Source: Azospirillum brasilense
GTDB lineage: Bacteria > Pseudomonadota > Alphaproteobacteria > Azospirillales > Azospirillaceae
Reading direction: 5' to 3'
Assembly: GCF_022023855.1 (NCBI RefSeq)
Contig: NZ_CP059450.1
Coordinates: 1 to 64,000, forward strand
DNA: 64,000 bases
How positions within the stretch are numbered: the stretch's first letter is position 1; every line of letters starts with the position of its first letter. Below are positions 10,375 to 27,183 of this stretch, in pieces. The notes below the pieces were generated by a model that saw only the letters and a list, made by a program, of their open reading frames with translations, was not told the origin of the DNA and did not search any database. The translations under genes and the position numbers were made by a program.

Positions 10375-10854
10375 TTAGAAGCCCCCACGGGCCAGGGCCG
10401 GCTCGCCCCGCCGCCACAGCCGCCGGGCCAGCGACAGCGGGGCGCGCAGCATCCGCCTCATGGCGGCGCGGGGACCGAGCGGCTTTTCGATCGCGTAGTA
10501 TTTGCGGATCGTCTCCCGCACCTCCCAGACTCCGGTGAAACCCCTGGGAATGACGAAGGCGTCGCCCTGCCCATGCTCCTGCGGCGTGCCGTCCCGGGGG
10601 GTGATGACCACCCGCCCGGCCAGCAGCACGCAGAACTCCTCGTAGGGCCAGTCGGCCATGGCGATGGTGCCTGGCGTGCATTGCCAGACCCCGCAGGCGA
10701 ACCGCCCTCCGCCGCCATCGTAGAGGTTCAAGAAACTCTCCTGAGGGTTGCCGGACAGCACGGCCCCGAAGACGGCGGGCTTGCCGGGGTCGCTCCCGAT
10801 CAACCGCTGGTCGATGGGAACGAGCGCGCGGCGCGGCGGCGGGTTGCGGTCCAT
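10375..10854 (-). CDS. Cupin-domain protein (EutQ/ureidoglycine-type cupin fold)
   Basis: This 159-residue protein has a single cupin barrel: GVWQCTPGTIAMADWPYEEF, then CVLLAGRVVITPRDG and GDAFVIPRGFTGVWEV. These resemble DUF861/cupin_3 proteins. The expected metal-binding histidines are mostly replaced (Glu in YEEF), so catalysis is uncertain. A basic C-terminal tail follows. The ATG at 10854 has GGAGGGG eight bases upstream. A GTG at 10863 would overlap the treY stop but has no spaced ribosome site. It is translationally close to treY and probably in the same transcript. Confidence 0.8.
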   Translation of the reverse strand: MDRNPPPRRALVPIDQRLIGSDPGKPAVFGAVLSGNPQESFLNLYDGGGGRFACGVWQCTPGTIAMADWPYEEFCVLLAGRVVITPRDGTPQEHGQGDAFVIPRGFTGVWEVRETIRKYYAIEKPLGPRAAMRRMLRAPLSLARRLWRRGEPALARGGF

Positions 10855-10859
10855 GGCAC

Positions 10860-13628
<2,769 letters not shown>

Positions 13629-13725
13629 TGGGTGGTCTCCTGATGGGTGTTCCCTCTCCCCCTGGGGAGAGGGGAGGGTGAGGGGGTTGCGCGTGTGCCG
13701 GACGTTCGGGAGTTGCGGGCCCCCC

Positions 13726-19365
<5,640 letters not shown>

Positions 19366-19445
19366 GACACGTCTCCCCTGTTGGGCGGCACGGCTCGCAC
19401 AACAACCGGGGCGGTGCGGTGTTCCTCCCGCCTAACCGTAGGTGG

Positions 19446-19760
19446 CTAGCCGTCGGACATGCGCGGATGGTGGGGCAGGCGGCCCAGCCGGCCGATCCGT
19501 TCGGCCAGTTGCAACGCTTCGACCACGTCGTCGAGCCGCCCGCACTGCATCAGCGTGTGGGCGTGGGTGTTGAGCGCGGCGACCACCGCGCGTTCGTCGG
19601 ACACGCCGTCGGCCGGGCGCCCATCGCGGTCCAGAATGACCGCACCAAGCGCGGCCAGCGCCTCCGCCGACAGATTCACGGCGTCGAGCATCGCCGCGTC
19701 ATCCTTCTCCGCGGCGTTCAGCACGGGTTCCAGCACCTCGGCGAGCAACCGGGGATTCAT
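19446..19760 (-). CDS. Small helical protein of unknown function
   Basis: This 104-residue acidic, Ala/Leu-rich and probably all-helical protein has no signal peptide or membrane segment (NPRLLAEVLEPVLNAAEKDD ... DDVVEALQLAERIGRLGRL). AGGAG lies before the ATG at 19760. The in-frame extension to 19844 is not favoured. It stands 80 bases upstream of the trehalose fusion gene on the same strand and might be its first operon member. No function is recognised. Confidence 0.65.
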   Translation of the reverse strand: MNPRLLAEVLEPVLNAAEKDDAAMLDAVNLSAEALAALGAVILDRDGRPADGVSDERAVVAALNTHAHTLMQCGRLDDVVEALQLAERIGRLGRLPHHPRMSDG

Positions 19761-19965
19761 GAAGGCACGCTCCTGACGGCATCTGTGCTTTAAAACATTG
19801 AAAATGGCCCGTTGTGCCGCTGCCGCAAGCCGATGTCCCGTCAACTGAACGGGAGGTAGAGGGCAGGCATGCCGTCAAAGGCGGTACCGGAGCGCCTACT
19901 CCTGAAATGTCCCGTGAAGCCTTGTCGGCACTGGCCTGAAAGCGGGAGGCCGGAGAAAAGGAAAA

Positions 19966-19991
19966 GCCAGCAACCCGTCAAGGTTGCTGGC
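19966..19991 (-). terminator. Intrinsic terminator of the tRNA transcript
   Basis: On the minus strand GCCAGCAACC, a six-base loop and GGTTGCTGGC form a perfect 10-base stem followed by TTTTCCTTTTC (19965 downward). It lies eight bases after tRNA-Ala, so it most likely ends the tRNA-Leu/tRNA-Ala transcript. Confidence 0.88.
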
Positions 19992-19998
19992 TTCATGA

Positions 19999-20074
<76 letters not shown>

Positions 20075-20104
20075 ACTTTTCGATCAGACCAACACAAGAA
20101 ATGT

Positions 20105-20191
20105 TGGTGCGCTTGGAGGGACTCGAACCCCCACGGCCTTTCAGCCACTAGGACCTGAACCTAGCGCGTCTACCAATTCCGCCACAAGCGC
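20105..20191 (-). tRNA. tRNA-Leu (anticodon CAG)
   Basis: This 87-base class II tRNA with encoded CCA has acceptor GCGCTTG/CAAGCGC and anticodon stem CTAGG/CCTAG with loop TTCAGGT (anticodon CAG). The long variable arm TGGCTGAAAGGCCG is typical of leucine tRNAs, and the T loop reads GTTCGAGTC. It is probably co-transcribed with tRNA-Ala. Confidence 0.95.
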
Positions 20192-20433
20192 ATCGTCTGC
20201 TCTTTGTCCCGCATCCCTTGGGGCGACGCGGGAGCGCTGATATAGCCGTGCCGCCGCCGGCGCTCAAGCGAAATCTTTCGAAGCCATCATTTTTTCGGGG
20301 GAGAGCGTCCGCTCCCTTCGGTGCACTCCGAACACGCCGAACGCTACGACTTCCCCCCTTTCGCGCGGAGCGGGCGCCGTTGCTATCTTCAGCTTGCCCC
20401 AAGGGCATGTGCCTCCCTGTTTTGCACCTCAAG

Positions 20434-20461
20434 GGCCCGCCGTTCAACCGGACGGCGGGCC
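20434..20461. terminator. Terminator-like hairpin after the hybrid kinase gene
   Basis: Perfect nine-base arms GGCCCGCCG and CGGCGGGCC with a 10-base loop lie 28 bases after the kinase stop. The kinase side has no T run, while the plus side is followed by ACTTTCTTTT. The 20192-20489 space otherwise shows no gene on either strand. Confidence 0.5.
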
Positions 20462-20489
20462 ACTTTCTTTTCCGGCGGCCGGGAGCCCT

Positions 20490-23396
20490 CTACAGCGGCA
20501 GACGCTCACCCTCCGCACCGGTCATGCTGTCCGCCGTCCTTCTGGGCTGCTTCGCCATGGAGCGGTCCAGGACACGGCGGAGCTGGCGCGGCGTCACCGG
20601 CTTGCGGACCACCTCCAGCCCGTGCGCGGCGGCGTCCGTCTCGCATTCCGGACCGGCTTCCCCGGTCAGGATCATGGCGGGCACATCCCATCCGGCCATG
20701 GCGCGGACGCGCACCACCGCCTCCGTCCCGACGCGCCCTTCACGCAGCCGGTAGTCGACCAGCATCACGTCGGGAGTGCGGCCGTCCGCCTCGACCTTCG
20801 CCACGGCCTCGTCGGCGGAGCCGGCGATCAGCACCTCGTAGCCCCATTCGCGGAACATGTCGCGCAGCCCAAGCAGAACGATGGCGTCGTCATCCACCAG
20901 CAGGGCGCGCGGGGCATCGCGGCCGCCGGTGAAGAGGGAGGTGGTCGGCGGCGGCGGCGGCGGGGCCTCCACGGCGGCCACAGGGACGGTGATGGCGAAG
21001 ACCGAGCCGCGGCCCGGCTGGGATTTCACCTCCACGGGATGGTCGAGGATCGTCGACAGGCGCTGCACGATGGCGAGCCCGAGCCCGAGCCCGCGCGCCC
21101 GGTCCCGCTCCGGGTTGTTGATCTGGTGGAACTCCGCGAAGATCCGGGTCAGCTGGTCGGGCGGGATGCCGATTCCGGTGTCGCTGACCTCGATCCGCGC
21201 CAGCCCGTCCCCAGTCTTCCCATCCCCTGTCTTCCCATCCTGGATCCGAATGGCGATCTGCACCGCCCCGCGCTCGGTGTACTTGACGGCGTTCTCCAGC
21301 AGGTTGCGCACCATGCGGCCGAGCAGCACACGGTCGCTGCGCACCGTCACCGACCGGTCCTGCACGATGCGGAAGGCCAGCTTCTTGCTTTCCAGGATCG
21401 GCGCGTATGAGGCGGCGATCTCGTCCAGCAGGCTGTTGAGGGCGAAGGGCTCCACGCGCGGGTCGACCGCCCCGGCGTCCAGCCGGGACACGTCCAGCAG
21501 GCTGTCCAGCAGCCCCTTCAGCGTGTCCAGGCCGCGCTCCAGCATTTCCAGGCTGCGCTGCCCCTGCTCATCCCTGATGAAACGGTGCAGGATGCCGGTG
21601 AACAGGAACATCGACTGCATCGGCTGGCGCAGGTCGTGGCTTGCCGCGGCGAGGAACTTCGACTTGGCGCGGTTGGCCTCGTCGGCCTCCTCCTTGGCGC
21701 GCTGGAGCGCCAGTTCCATGGCCTTGCGCTCCCCGACGTCGCGCAGCGTGCAGATCGCCAGGGTCACCCGCCCGTCGGGGGCACGGACCGGGGTGGCGCT
21801 GACCGACAGGGTCATGGCGGCGCCGTCGGGCCGGCTGTAGGGGAAATCCTCCTGCTCCACCGTCTCGCCCTGCCGCAGGGCGCGGGACAGCGGGCAGCGA
21901 CCTTCGCCGAAGCAGGCGCCCCCGTTGCAGGCCCGCGCGCCGCCGCAGCCGCAGCCGGCGACCAGCGGCGGCGGACCACCGAGCAGGCGAAGCGCCGTAT
22001 CGTTGACCTTGACGATCCGCCCGCTTGGCGCCTCCGCCACCAGCAGTCCCGAGGGCAGATGGTCCAGAATGGCCGTCAGCAGGCTGCGCTCCGCTTCGAG
22101 CTGCCGGGTCAGGAGCGTGCGCTCGTCCTCCAGCCGCCGGCGGTCGGTGGCGTCGCGGAAGTAGAGGGCCAAACCCTTGCGCGAGGGGAAGGCACGGACG
22201 GCGAACCAGATGCCGCTGCGCGGCCCCTGCGTCTCGAACTCCACCACCTCGCGGCTCTCCATGGCCTGCTGCAGGGTCCGCCCGGACTCGCCGGCCATCA
22301 GTTCCGCAAAAGTCTGGCGTCCGTTCCGGCCAATGGCGTCGCCGGACTCGGGCAGGAGGGTCCGGGCCCGTTCATTGACGAAGACGACCCGCCAGGACCG
22401 GTCGAGTTCGGCCACGGCGTCCGTCGTGCTCTCCAGGACCGACGCCTTCTCGACTACGGTCTCCAGCATCCGATCGCGCACGCGCAGGAACTGCCGCATG
22501 CCCCAGGCGGCGCCCAGGCAGGTGAGCAGAAGCACCCCGCCGAACAGAGTCAGCGAAAAGGCCATGGCGTCCCGGACCGGGCGCATCGCGGCATCGCGGT
22601 CGATCCCGATGGCGATCATCGATTCGCGGGTGCCGGTGTCGAGGGGGGCGGAAACCACCATCCGTTCCGTCCCGTCGGTATAGAACACGGCCGCCGACCG
22701 TGTTCCCCGCGCCGCGTGCATGGCCTGGAGCATGGCGGTGGGCAGGGGCTGCCCGATGGCGTCGGGTGCCTCCGGCAGGCGTGCGACCGTGTGGCCCTGG
22801 CGGTCGGCGATCACCATCTCCATGCCCGGGGGCAGGGGGCGGTTGCCCAGATTCTCCTCGAGCCAGCGGGCGTCGAGAAGCACGGTGACCACACCGCCCG
22901 GAGGCGCGCCCGGCGTGCCGTCCGGCGCCGGATAGGCCAGCCGGAAGGGCAGGATGGGGCGCTGGTTGGGGTAGCGCAGCCCGTATTCGCCCGTCGTCAG
23001 GGCGCCGGTGGACAGCGCGTTCTGGAAGGTGCGGATGCCGCCGAGATCGACGCCCAGCGAGACCGGGTCGGTCGCGCACCACACCCGGCCCTCCCGGTCG
23101 GCCACCTCCACGGACAGATAGGCGGGGTAGCGGGCGCGCAGCCGGTCCATGGTCTGCTGGCAGCCCGGCGGCCCGGCCTGCGGCACGCCGGATTCGACGA
23201 TCGTCGCCAGCACCTGCCGGGCCTCCGCGGCGATGCGCTGCTGTTCGACGTCCAGCAGGTCGAGAAGGCGCAGGGTGTCGTTCCGCACCTCATTTTCCCG
23301 ATCCTGCCGCAGGCTGTGCTGCGTCATGAACTGGAGCGCCGCGAGCGGCACCACGGCGGCCACGAGCAAGAGAAACAGACGCAGGTAATGGGGCAT
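20490..23396 (-). CDS. Membrane hybrid histidine kinase with periplasmic sensor, two PAS domains and REC
   Basis: This is a 968-residue protein. TM1 (LRLFLLLVAAVVPLAAL) and TM2 (LTLFGGVLLLTCLGAAWGM, ~280-300) enclose a Cache-like periplasmic sensor. The cytoplasmic part has PAS1, then PAS2 with a cysteine cluster (GCGCGG, CNGGACFGEGRC). HisKA follows with AAASHDLRQPMQS, and HATPase with NLLENAVKY, DTGIGIPPDQL and GLGLGLAIV. The C-terminal REC domain has MLVDYRLREG and Lys in VVRKPVTP. The start is taken at the ATG just before TM1 (23396); no clear ribosome site is visible and the frame is open to 23633. No response-regulator gene is adjacent, so phosphotransfer partners are probably encoded elsewhere. 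Confidence 0.92.
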   Translation of the reverse strand: MPHYLRLFLLLVAAVVPLAALQFMTQHSLRQDRENEVRNDTLRLLDLLDVEQQRIAAEARQVLATIVESGVPQAGPPGCQQTMDRLRARYPAYLSVEVADREGRVWCATDPVSLGVDLGGIRTFQNALSTGALTTGEYGLRYPNQRPILPFRLAYPAPDGTPGAPPGGVVTVLLDARWLEENLGNRPLPPGMEMVIADRQGHTVARLPEAPDAIGQPLPTAMLQAMHAARGTRSAAVFYTDGTERMVVSAPLDTGTRESMIAIGIDRDAAMRPVRDAMAFSLTLFGGVLLLTCLGAAWGMRQFLRVRDRMLETVVEKASVLESTTDAVAELDRSWRVVFVNERARTLLPESGDAIGRNGRQTFAELMAGESGRTLQQAMESREVVEFETQGPRSGIWFAVRAFPSRKGLALYFRDATDRRRLEDERTLLTRQLEAERSLLTAILDHLPSGLLVAEAPSGRIVKVNDTALRLLGGPPPLVAGCGCGGARACNGGACFGEGRCPLSRALRQGETVEQEDFPYSRPDGAAMTLSVSATPVRAPDGRVTLAICTLRDVGERKAMELALQRAKEEADEANRAKSKFLAAASHDLRQPMQSMFLFTGILHRFIRDEQGQRSLEMLERGLDTLKGLLDSLLDVSRLDAGAVDPRVEPFALNSLLDEIAASYAPILESKKLAFRIVQDRSVTVRSDRVLLGRMVRNLLENAVKYTERGAVQIAIRIQDGKTGDGKTGDGLARIEVSDTGIGIPPDQLTRIFAEFHQINNPERDRARGLGLGLAIVQRLSTILDHPVEVKSQPGRGSVFAITVPVAAVEAPPPPPPTTSLFTGGRDAPRALLVDDDAIVLLGLRDMFREWGYEVLIAGSADEAVAKVEADGRTPDVMLVDYRLREGRVGTEAVVRVRAMAGWDVPAMILTGEAGPECETDAAAHGLEVVRKPVTPRQLRRVLDRSMAKQPRRTADSMTGAEGERLPL

Positions 23397-23593
23397 CGCC
23401 AAGAAAATCTGATGTAAGGAGGGCCGCCGCCCCTGCGCCCGGACGGGCCGAGCCGGCGCGGGCGGCAGCTGGACAAGGAGCGTCGGCGGTGGATGTTCTT
23501 CAAACTCCACAGGGCGTTCATGCCACACGGGGGCGGAGATGCAATGATTAACGGACCGGATAACTCCATTTTGCTTCGAAACCGACGCGCTCC

Positions 23594-23713
23594 TCAGCAG
23601 TGACCCAGAAAGAAGCCGGCCAGCCCGCAGCACATGGCTGTCACGACGACGCGCAAGGGCGTCGGGTCATAGGACACCACCGTCACCGGAAGGACGAGAG
23701 CGCTCACCACCAT
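23594..23713 (-). CDS. Possible 39-residue hydrophobic peptide
   Basis: The ORF reads MVVSALVLPVTVVSYD and, after a short polar stretch, VVVTAMCCGLAGFFLGHC. Two hydrophobic segments and a Cys-rich end suggest a small membrane protein. GGAG lies five bases before the ATG. The start overlaps the tandem repeat. It is co-directional with the hybrid kinase 200 bases downstream. The size makes this uncertain. Confidence 0.3.
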   Translation of the reverse strand: MVVSALVLPVTVVSYDPTPLRVVVTAMCCGLAGFFLGHC

Positions 23714-23752
23714 CAACACTCCGGCATCAACGCTCCGGCATCAACGTGCCGG
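23711..23752. repeat. Three-unit 14-base tandem repeat
   Basis: Three units of CATCAAC(A/G)(C/T)(T/G)CCGG run head to tail without spacers (23711-23724, 23725-23738, 23739-23752). The first two differ by one base and the third by two. It is too short for an array of any known type and may be a protein-binding cluster or slippage product. Confidence 0.7.
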
Positions 23753-23961
23753 ATGTGCCCATGCGCATCGCCTCTCTTTTCAACGGCCGGGCCGGCAGAC
23801 AGGCTTGCGCGTGATGCGTTACGGGCCCGCCTTACGTAACCGCTCCGAGCAAAGCAGGGTCCCGTGCGCAACGAAGAATTTTCATGGCGTCTCTCGCATT
23901 CGCGTAATATTTCTCCATTGTAATAGGTGCCCCCGCCACCATTCATCCGCGCGAGCCGACC

Positions 23962-24150
23962 ATGCCGTGGAGCCGCACTCCCTCCTACAAGGCCATCACC
24001 TTGCTGCGCCGGCACAGCCGGGAATGCCGGGGGTTGGAAACCCGCGAGTATCTGGTCGCCGTGGAGCGCCGGATGGTCGAGCTCATCGATCTGGAGCGGC
24101 GGGAGGCCCGTGACAGGGCGGCGCCATCGATCCATCAAGCGGCGGAGTGA
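23962..24150 (+). CDS. Small charged helical protein of unknown function
   Basis: This 62-residue ORF has an Arg/Glu-rich amphipathic helix (LETREYLVAVERRMVELIDL). Third-position G/C is high as in neighbouring genes, which argues for coding. The ribosome site is weak (GCGAGCC). A minus-strand frame across the same bases looks like its shadow. The function is not recognised. Confidence 0.45.
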   Translation: MPWSRTPSYKAITLLRRHSRECRGLETREYLVAVERRMVELIDLERREARDRAAPSIHQAAE

Positions 24151-24235
24151 GCTGGACGTTCGTCATATTTCAAAACGGTAACGTAGTAATCGTCTCCTGA
24201 AACACAACCGACACAGATCGGTGTTAAAGGCCAAA

Positions 24236-24252
24236 GTGTCTTTCATTGACAC
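24236..24252. promoter_or_regulatory. Candidate operator for the adjacent MarR regulator
   Basis: Inverted repeat GTGTC-N7-GACAC lies 16 bases before the start codon of the MarR-family gene. Size and symmetry fit MarR dimer sites, and autorepression from this position is common in the family. Binding is inferred only. Confidence 0.4.
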
Positions 24253-24267
24253 GAGGCCGCCGCGTTC

Positions 24268-24750
24268 ATGGCTTTCCCGACCGAAATGGCCGGCAACGAT
24301 GGTGCCGACGGCAGGGAGGGTTGCGACGTCGCCCTTTGCACCGTCCCCGCCGAGTCCATCCACAGCCGCATCCGCCGTGTCCACCAGCGCGCCACGGCGA
24401 TGCTGAGCGACGCGTTGACCGGCTTCAACCTGACGGCGCCGCAATGGGCGGCACTGGCCGCGCTGCACCAGCATGGGCCGATGTCGCAGATCGATTTGGG
24501 CCGGAGCATCGCGATGGACCCCGCCACGATGCAGGGGGTGGTGGTGCGGCTGATCGACCGCGGTTATCTCCTGCGCAGCCCCGACAGCCTGGACCGTCGC
24601 CGCAACCTCGTCCGGTTGGCCGACAGCGGGCGTCGGGTGGTGGAGGCGGCCGGGCCCGCCATCGCGCAGGCGGAGGCTGAACTGACCGGGCGCCTGTCGG
24701 CGGAGGAACGGAACCGGCTGGCCGATCTGCTGGCCCGCCTATGCCTGTGA
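24268..24750 (+). CDS. MarR-family transcriptional regulator
   Basis: This 160-residue winged-helix regulator has its recognition region in PMSQIDLGRSIAMDPATMQG and the wing RGYLLRSPDSLDRRRNLVRL, which carries the conserved DxRxR motif. The dimerisation helices at both ends are present. The ATG at 24268 is preferred by position, but the ribosome site is poor and the ATG at 24286 is also possible. No co-transcribed target gene follows, so the regulon is unknown. Confidence 0.88.
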   Translation: MAFPTEMAGNDGADGREGCDVALCTVPAESIHSRIRRVHQRATAMLSDALTGFNLTAPQWAALAALHQHGPMSQIDLGRSIAMDPATMQGVVVRLIDRGYLLRSPDSLDRRRNLVRLADSGRRVVEAAGPAIAQAEAELTGRLSAEERNRLADLLARLCL

Positions 24751-25080
24751 GCCCCAGCGGTTCCCCGGTGTTCGCGTCGAAACGGTGGGTGGGGCCAATG
24801 GTCCGGGTTAGCCCGAGTTATGCACATTCACCTGAACGGCGTCCTTGACTCTGCGAATGTTGCTTTTTTGTTTTTCCGGACTCGTTTGGAACCGTTAAAA
24901 CCCACAAAAGCCGGGCAATTCGGGCATTTCATTGGTGCCTGAAATTTAGGCAATTCGGTCAAGGTCGTGGATTCACGGCCGTGCTCACAGGTTGCCCCTG
25001 GATTCGCTCACAGAGTTACCCACAGCTTCTGGGGATATCCCGATATTGCGGATAGAGTTGCCTGCCCTCCGCGCCCACCC
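24751..25080. other. Intergenic interval with AT-richer tracts
   Basis: It lies between convergent genes. It holds an AT-rich tract around 24855-24910 (TTGCTTTTTTGTTTTTCC) and the repeated string GGCAATTCGG (24917 and 24951 regions). Two nonamers (TTATGCACA near 24818, TTACCCACA near 25016) each differ from a DnaA box by one or two bases. No gene or clear terminator was identified. Confidence 0.45.
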
Positions 25081-25461
25081 TCAGCCGATCACCCGCCATT
25101 GGCCGTCCGGGTCCAGGCAGGCGGTCCCGACGAGCGTCGCGGGACGTCCACCGACGATTCCCGGCATCTGGAAATCGCGGCAATAGCGACCGCCGGGGCC
25201 GAGATAGGTGGGAGAGGTCCGGGTGGCCAGCGGTGTTGCCGGAACGGGCTGGGGAAGCGGCGCATAGACCACAGGCGGATAGACGATGGGGGGCGGTGGA
25301 ACATAGACGGGGGGAGGGAAGCCGAAGGCCAGCGGCAGTGAAATGCTGAAGCCGAAGAAGTTCCCTCCATGCCAGCCGCCGGCGAACACCGGAGCCGGGG
25401 TCATCAGAAGGACGGGCAGGAGCAGGGCGCACAGCCGCGCCGAAGCCGGGAAGGGGATCAT
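25081..25461 (-). CDS. Secreted Pro-rich protein with surface-antigen-like C-terminus
   Basis: This 126-residue protein has a signal peptide (LCALLLPVLLMTPAPVFA). A Pro/Tyr/Val-rich middle (PPPVYVPPPPIVYPPVVYAP) follows. The C-terminal block YCRDFQMPGIVGGRPATLVG with TACLDPDGQWRVI resembles the end of small outer-membrane surface antigens. That fold usually uses the two cysteines as a pair. GGAGG precedes the ATG. It is likely periplasmic or outer-membrane associated; the role is unknown. Confidence 0.8.
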   Translation of the reverse strand: MIPFPASARLCALLLPVLLMTPAPVFAGGWHGGNFFGFSISLPLAFGFPPPVYVPPPPIVYPPVVYAPLPQPVPATPLATRTSPTYLGPGGRYCRDFQMPGIVGGRPATLVGTACLDPDGQWRVIG

Positions 25462-25518
25462 GACGCACCTCCGCTACGGCGCGGGACGGAGCGCCGTCAT
25501 AAGGAAAGATGGGTACGA

Positions 25519-25546
25519 AAAAGGCGCCGTCGAGACGGCGCCTTTT
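25519..25546 (-). terminator. Intrinsic terminator downstream of the L,D-transpeptidase gene
   Basis: AAAAGGCGCCGTC and its exact complement form a 13-base stem with a two-base spacer. On the minus strand it ends in TTTTT. It lies 36 bases after the transpeptidase stop and insulates the secreted-protein gene. The A/T flanks make it functional in both directions. Confidence 0.88.
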
Positions 25547-25581
25547 CTACGTTCTGCAAAGCCTGAACCCTGCGCGGGGCG

Positions 25582-27183
25582 TCACATCGCCGTGCGGACG
25601 GCCTCGGCCCCGTTGCGCGTGTCGGCGGCGCGGGCCGGGGTGGCCGTGGAGGAGGACTGGGCGGGCGCCGGGGCCGGCTGCGGGGCGGCGGCCGGGGTCG
25701 GGCGGACGGGCTTCGGCTCGACCCGGCGCGGGGCAGAGACGGTTCCCGCGGCGGCGGGGGCCTGGCTGGCCGACGGAGTGGACGGGCTGGATGGGACGTC
25801 GTCGTAGATGCCCGGATGGACCCGCACGGTGCCGTCCGTCTCCACCGTGGAGGTCCAGTAGACGAAGCGGACCGGCACGGCGTTGGGCAGGGAGACCGTC
25901 TTGGTCTTGCCGCTGTCGAGCTGCCGCTCGATCGCCGCGGAGTCGAGCTTGGCGGGGCGCAGCAGGGTTTCCGCGACCATCCGCGCGTCGGCCAGCCGCA
26001 CGCAGCCGGAGCTGGCGGCGCGCAGGTCGCGCTCGAACAGCCGCGGGTCGTTGGTGCCGTGCAGGAAGATGCCGTCGCCGTTGGTCAGGTTGAAGCGGAA
26101 GCGGCCGAGGGCGTTGTCGTCGCCGGGCTTCTGGACGATGCGGATGCGCTCCGGCGTCACCTGCCACCAGTTGATGCTTTCCGGCACCACCTCGACCCCG
26201 TCGAGATAGACGACGGCGTCCTTGATGCCGGTGTTGCCCTTCTTGCGCAGCACCGGCAGCTTGTCCTCGACCAGAACGGTCGGCGGCACGGTCCAGGTGG
26301 GGTTGATCGTCACGCTGGTGACGCGGTCCTGGAGCAGCGGGGTCTGGCGCGACGGGCGGCCAACCACGGCACGCATGGTGAAGTTCAGCTTGCCGCGCTC
26401 GATAAAGGACACGGTCTGGCTGGGCAGGTTGACCAGGATCACCGTGTCCGGAACCGATGCCTGGAAGGCGCGCATCGACGCGGTGGCGCCGCGCATCAAC
26501 TTGGCGGCCTCCTTGGGCGTGCGGTCAAGCGCCTGGCGCGTGACTTCGCCGACCTTGCCGTCCTGCATCAGCCCTTCGGACAGCTGGAAGGCGCGGACCG
26601 CCACTTCGAGCGTGTCGTCGAAGGTCTCGGTCCACTGTTCCTGGTTCAGGAAGCCCAGCTCGATCAGCCGGGTGGACAGGCGGCCGACGCGGTCGGCGGT
26701 GCGCGCCCGCACCTGGATGGTCAGGGCCGGGGGCGGGGGCAACACCTCCACCACCGTGCCGGGCGTCGCCGTTCCGCTGAGCGCGTTGCCGGGCGTCGCC
26801 GACGGATCGGCCTGCGGGATCGGTTCGGCGGGCGGAGTCACGACGACCGTCGGCGCCGTCCCGGCGGCGGGGGCGGTGCCCTCCGGCACGTCGGACGGGC
26901 GCATGGGGCCGGGTGCGACCACGTCGACCATGCCGCCGTCGCCCTTCTTCAGAACGGAACCATAGCCCACGCGCGTTTGCTGCACGCGGGGCATGGCTTC
27001 CAGTTCGGCAGCGCGCTGGTCGATCCGCGCGATCCAGGTTCCCACGACATCCCGGCCCGTGGAGGTGCCCGAAGCGGTGGACGGCGCGGCCTGCGCGGGC
27101 AGGGCGAGCAGCCCGGCGAGGAGGCAGGCCGCCACCCTCGCTCCGAGGGCGGGCCGGGCGCAGGTGCGAATGGTCGTCAGCAT
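25582..27183 (-). CDS. L,D-transpeptidase, YcbB/LdtD type
   Basis: This is a 533-residue periplasmic peptidoglycan-modifying protein. The signal peptide runs to ~33 (VAACLLAGLLALPAQA). A peptidoglycan-binding domain (RLSTRLIELGFLNQ ... FQLSEGLMQDGKVGEVTR) precedes the YkuD domain, which has IFLHGTNDPRLF and the catalytic SSGCVRLAD (Cys near 392). The SSGC form, in place of SHGC, is that of YcbB/LdtD. A ~70-residue Pro/Ala-rich tail follows. The ATG at 27183 is chosen for the signal peptide; the frame is open to 27432. It is divergent from the D,D-carboxypeptidase gene, whose tetrapeptide product is the donor for this reaction. Confidence 0.92.
   Translation of the reverse strand: MLTTIRTCARPALGARVAACLLAGLLALPAQAAPSTASGTSTGRDVVGTWIARIDQRAAELEAMPRVQQTRVGYGSVLKKGDGGMVDVVAPGPMRPSDVPEGTAPAAGTAPTVVVTPPAEPIPQADPSATPGNALSGTATPGTVVEVLPPPPALTIQVRARTADRVGRLSTRLIELGFLNQEQWTETFDDTLEVAVRAFQLSEGLMQDGKVGEVTRQALDRTPKEAAKLMRGATASMRAFQASVPDTVILVNLPSQTVSFIERGKLNFTMRAVVGRPSRQTPLLQDRVTSVTINPTWTVPPTVLVEDKLPVLRKKGNTGIKDAVVYLDGVEVVPESINWWQVTPERIRIVQKPGDDNALGRFRFNLTNGDGIFLHGTNDPRLFERDLRAASSGCVRLADARMVAETLLRPAKLDSAAIERQLDSGKTKTVSLPNAVPVRFVYWTSTVETDGTVRVHPGIYDDVPSSPSTPSASQAPAAAGTVSAPRRVEPKPVRPTPAAAPQPAPAPAQSSSTATPARAADTRNGAEAVRTAM

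Larger units (their letters stand above)
23397..23961. other. Mostly non-coding interval upstream of the hybrid kinase
   Basis: No gene of normal size is convincing here. It contains a possible 39-residue ORF (23594-23713, minus) and a three-unit 14-base tandem repeat (23711-23752). An AT-richer stretch around 23870-23935 precedes the small plus-strand ORF at 23962. Confidence 0.5.

Noticed and set aside
21585..23417. 610-codon plus-strand frame across the hybrid kinase
   Set aside because: It is a shadow of the kinase gene, which shows HisKA, HATPase and REC motifs on the minus strand.
23711..23752. Possible CRISPR array
   Set aside because: Units are 14 bases with no spacers and no cas genes nearby.
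24815..25025. Possible replication origin with DnaA-like boxes
   Set aside because: Only two imperfect boxes, no cluster, no repABC, dnaA or hemE neighbours.
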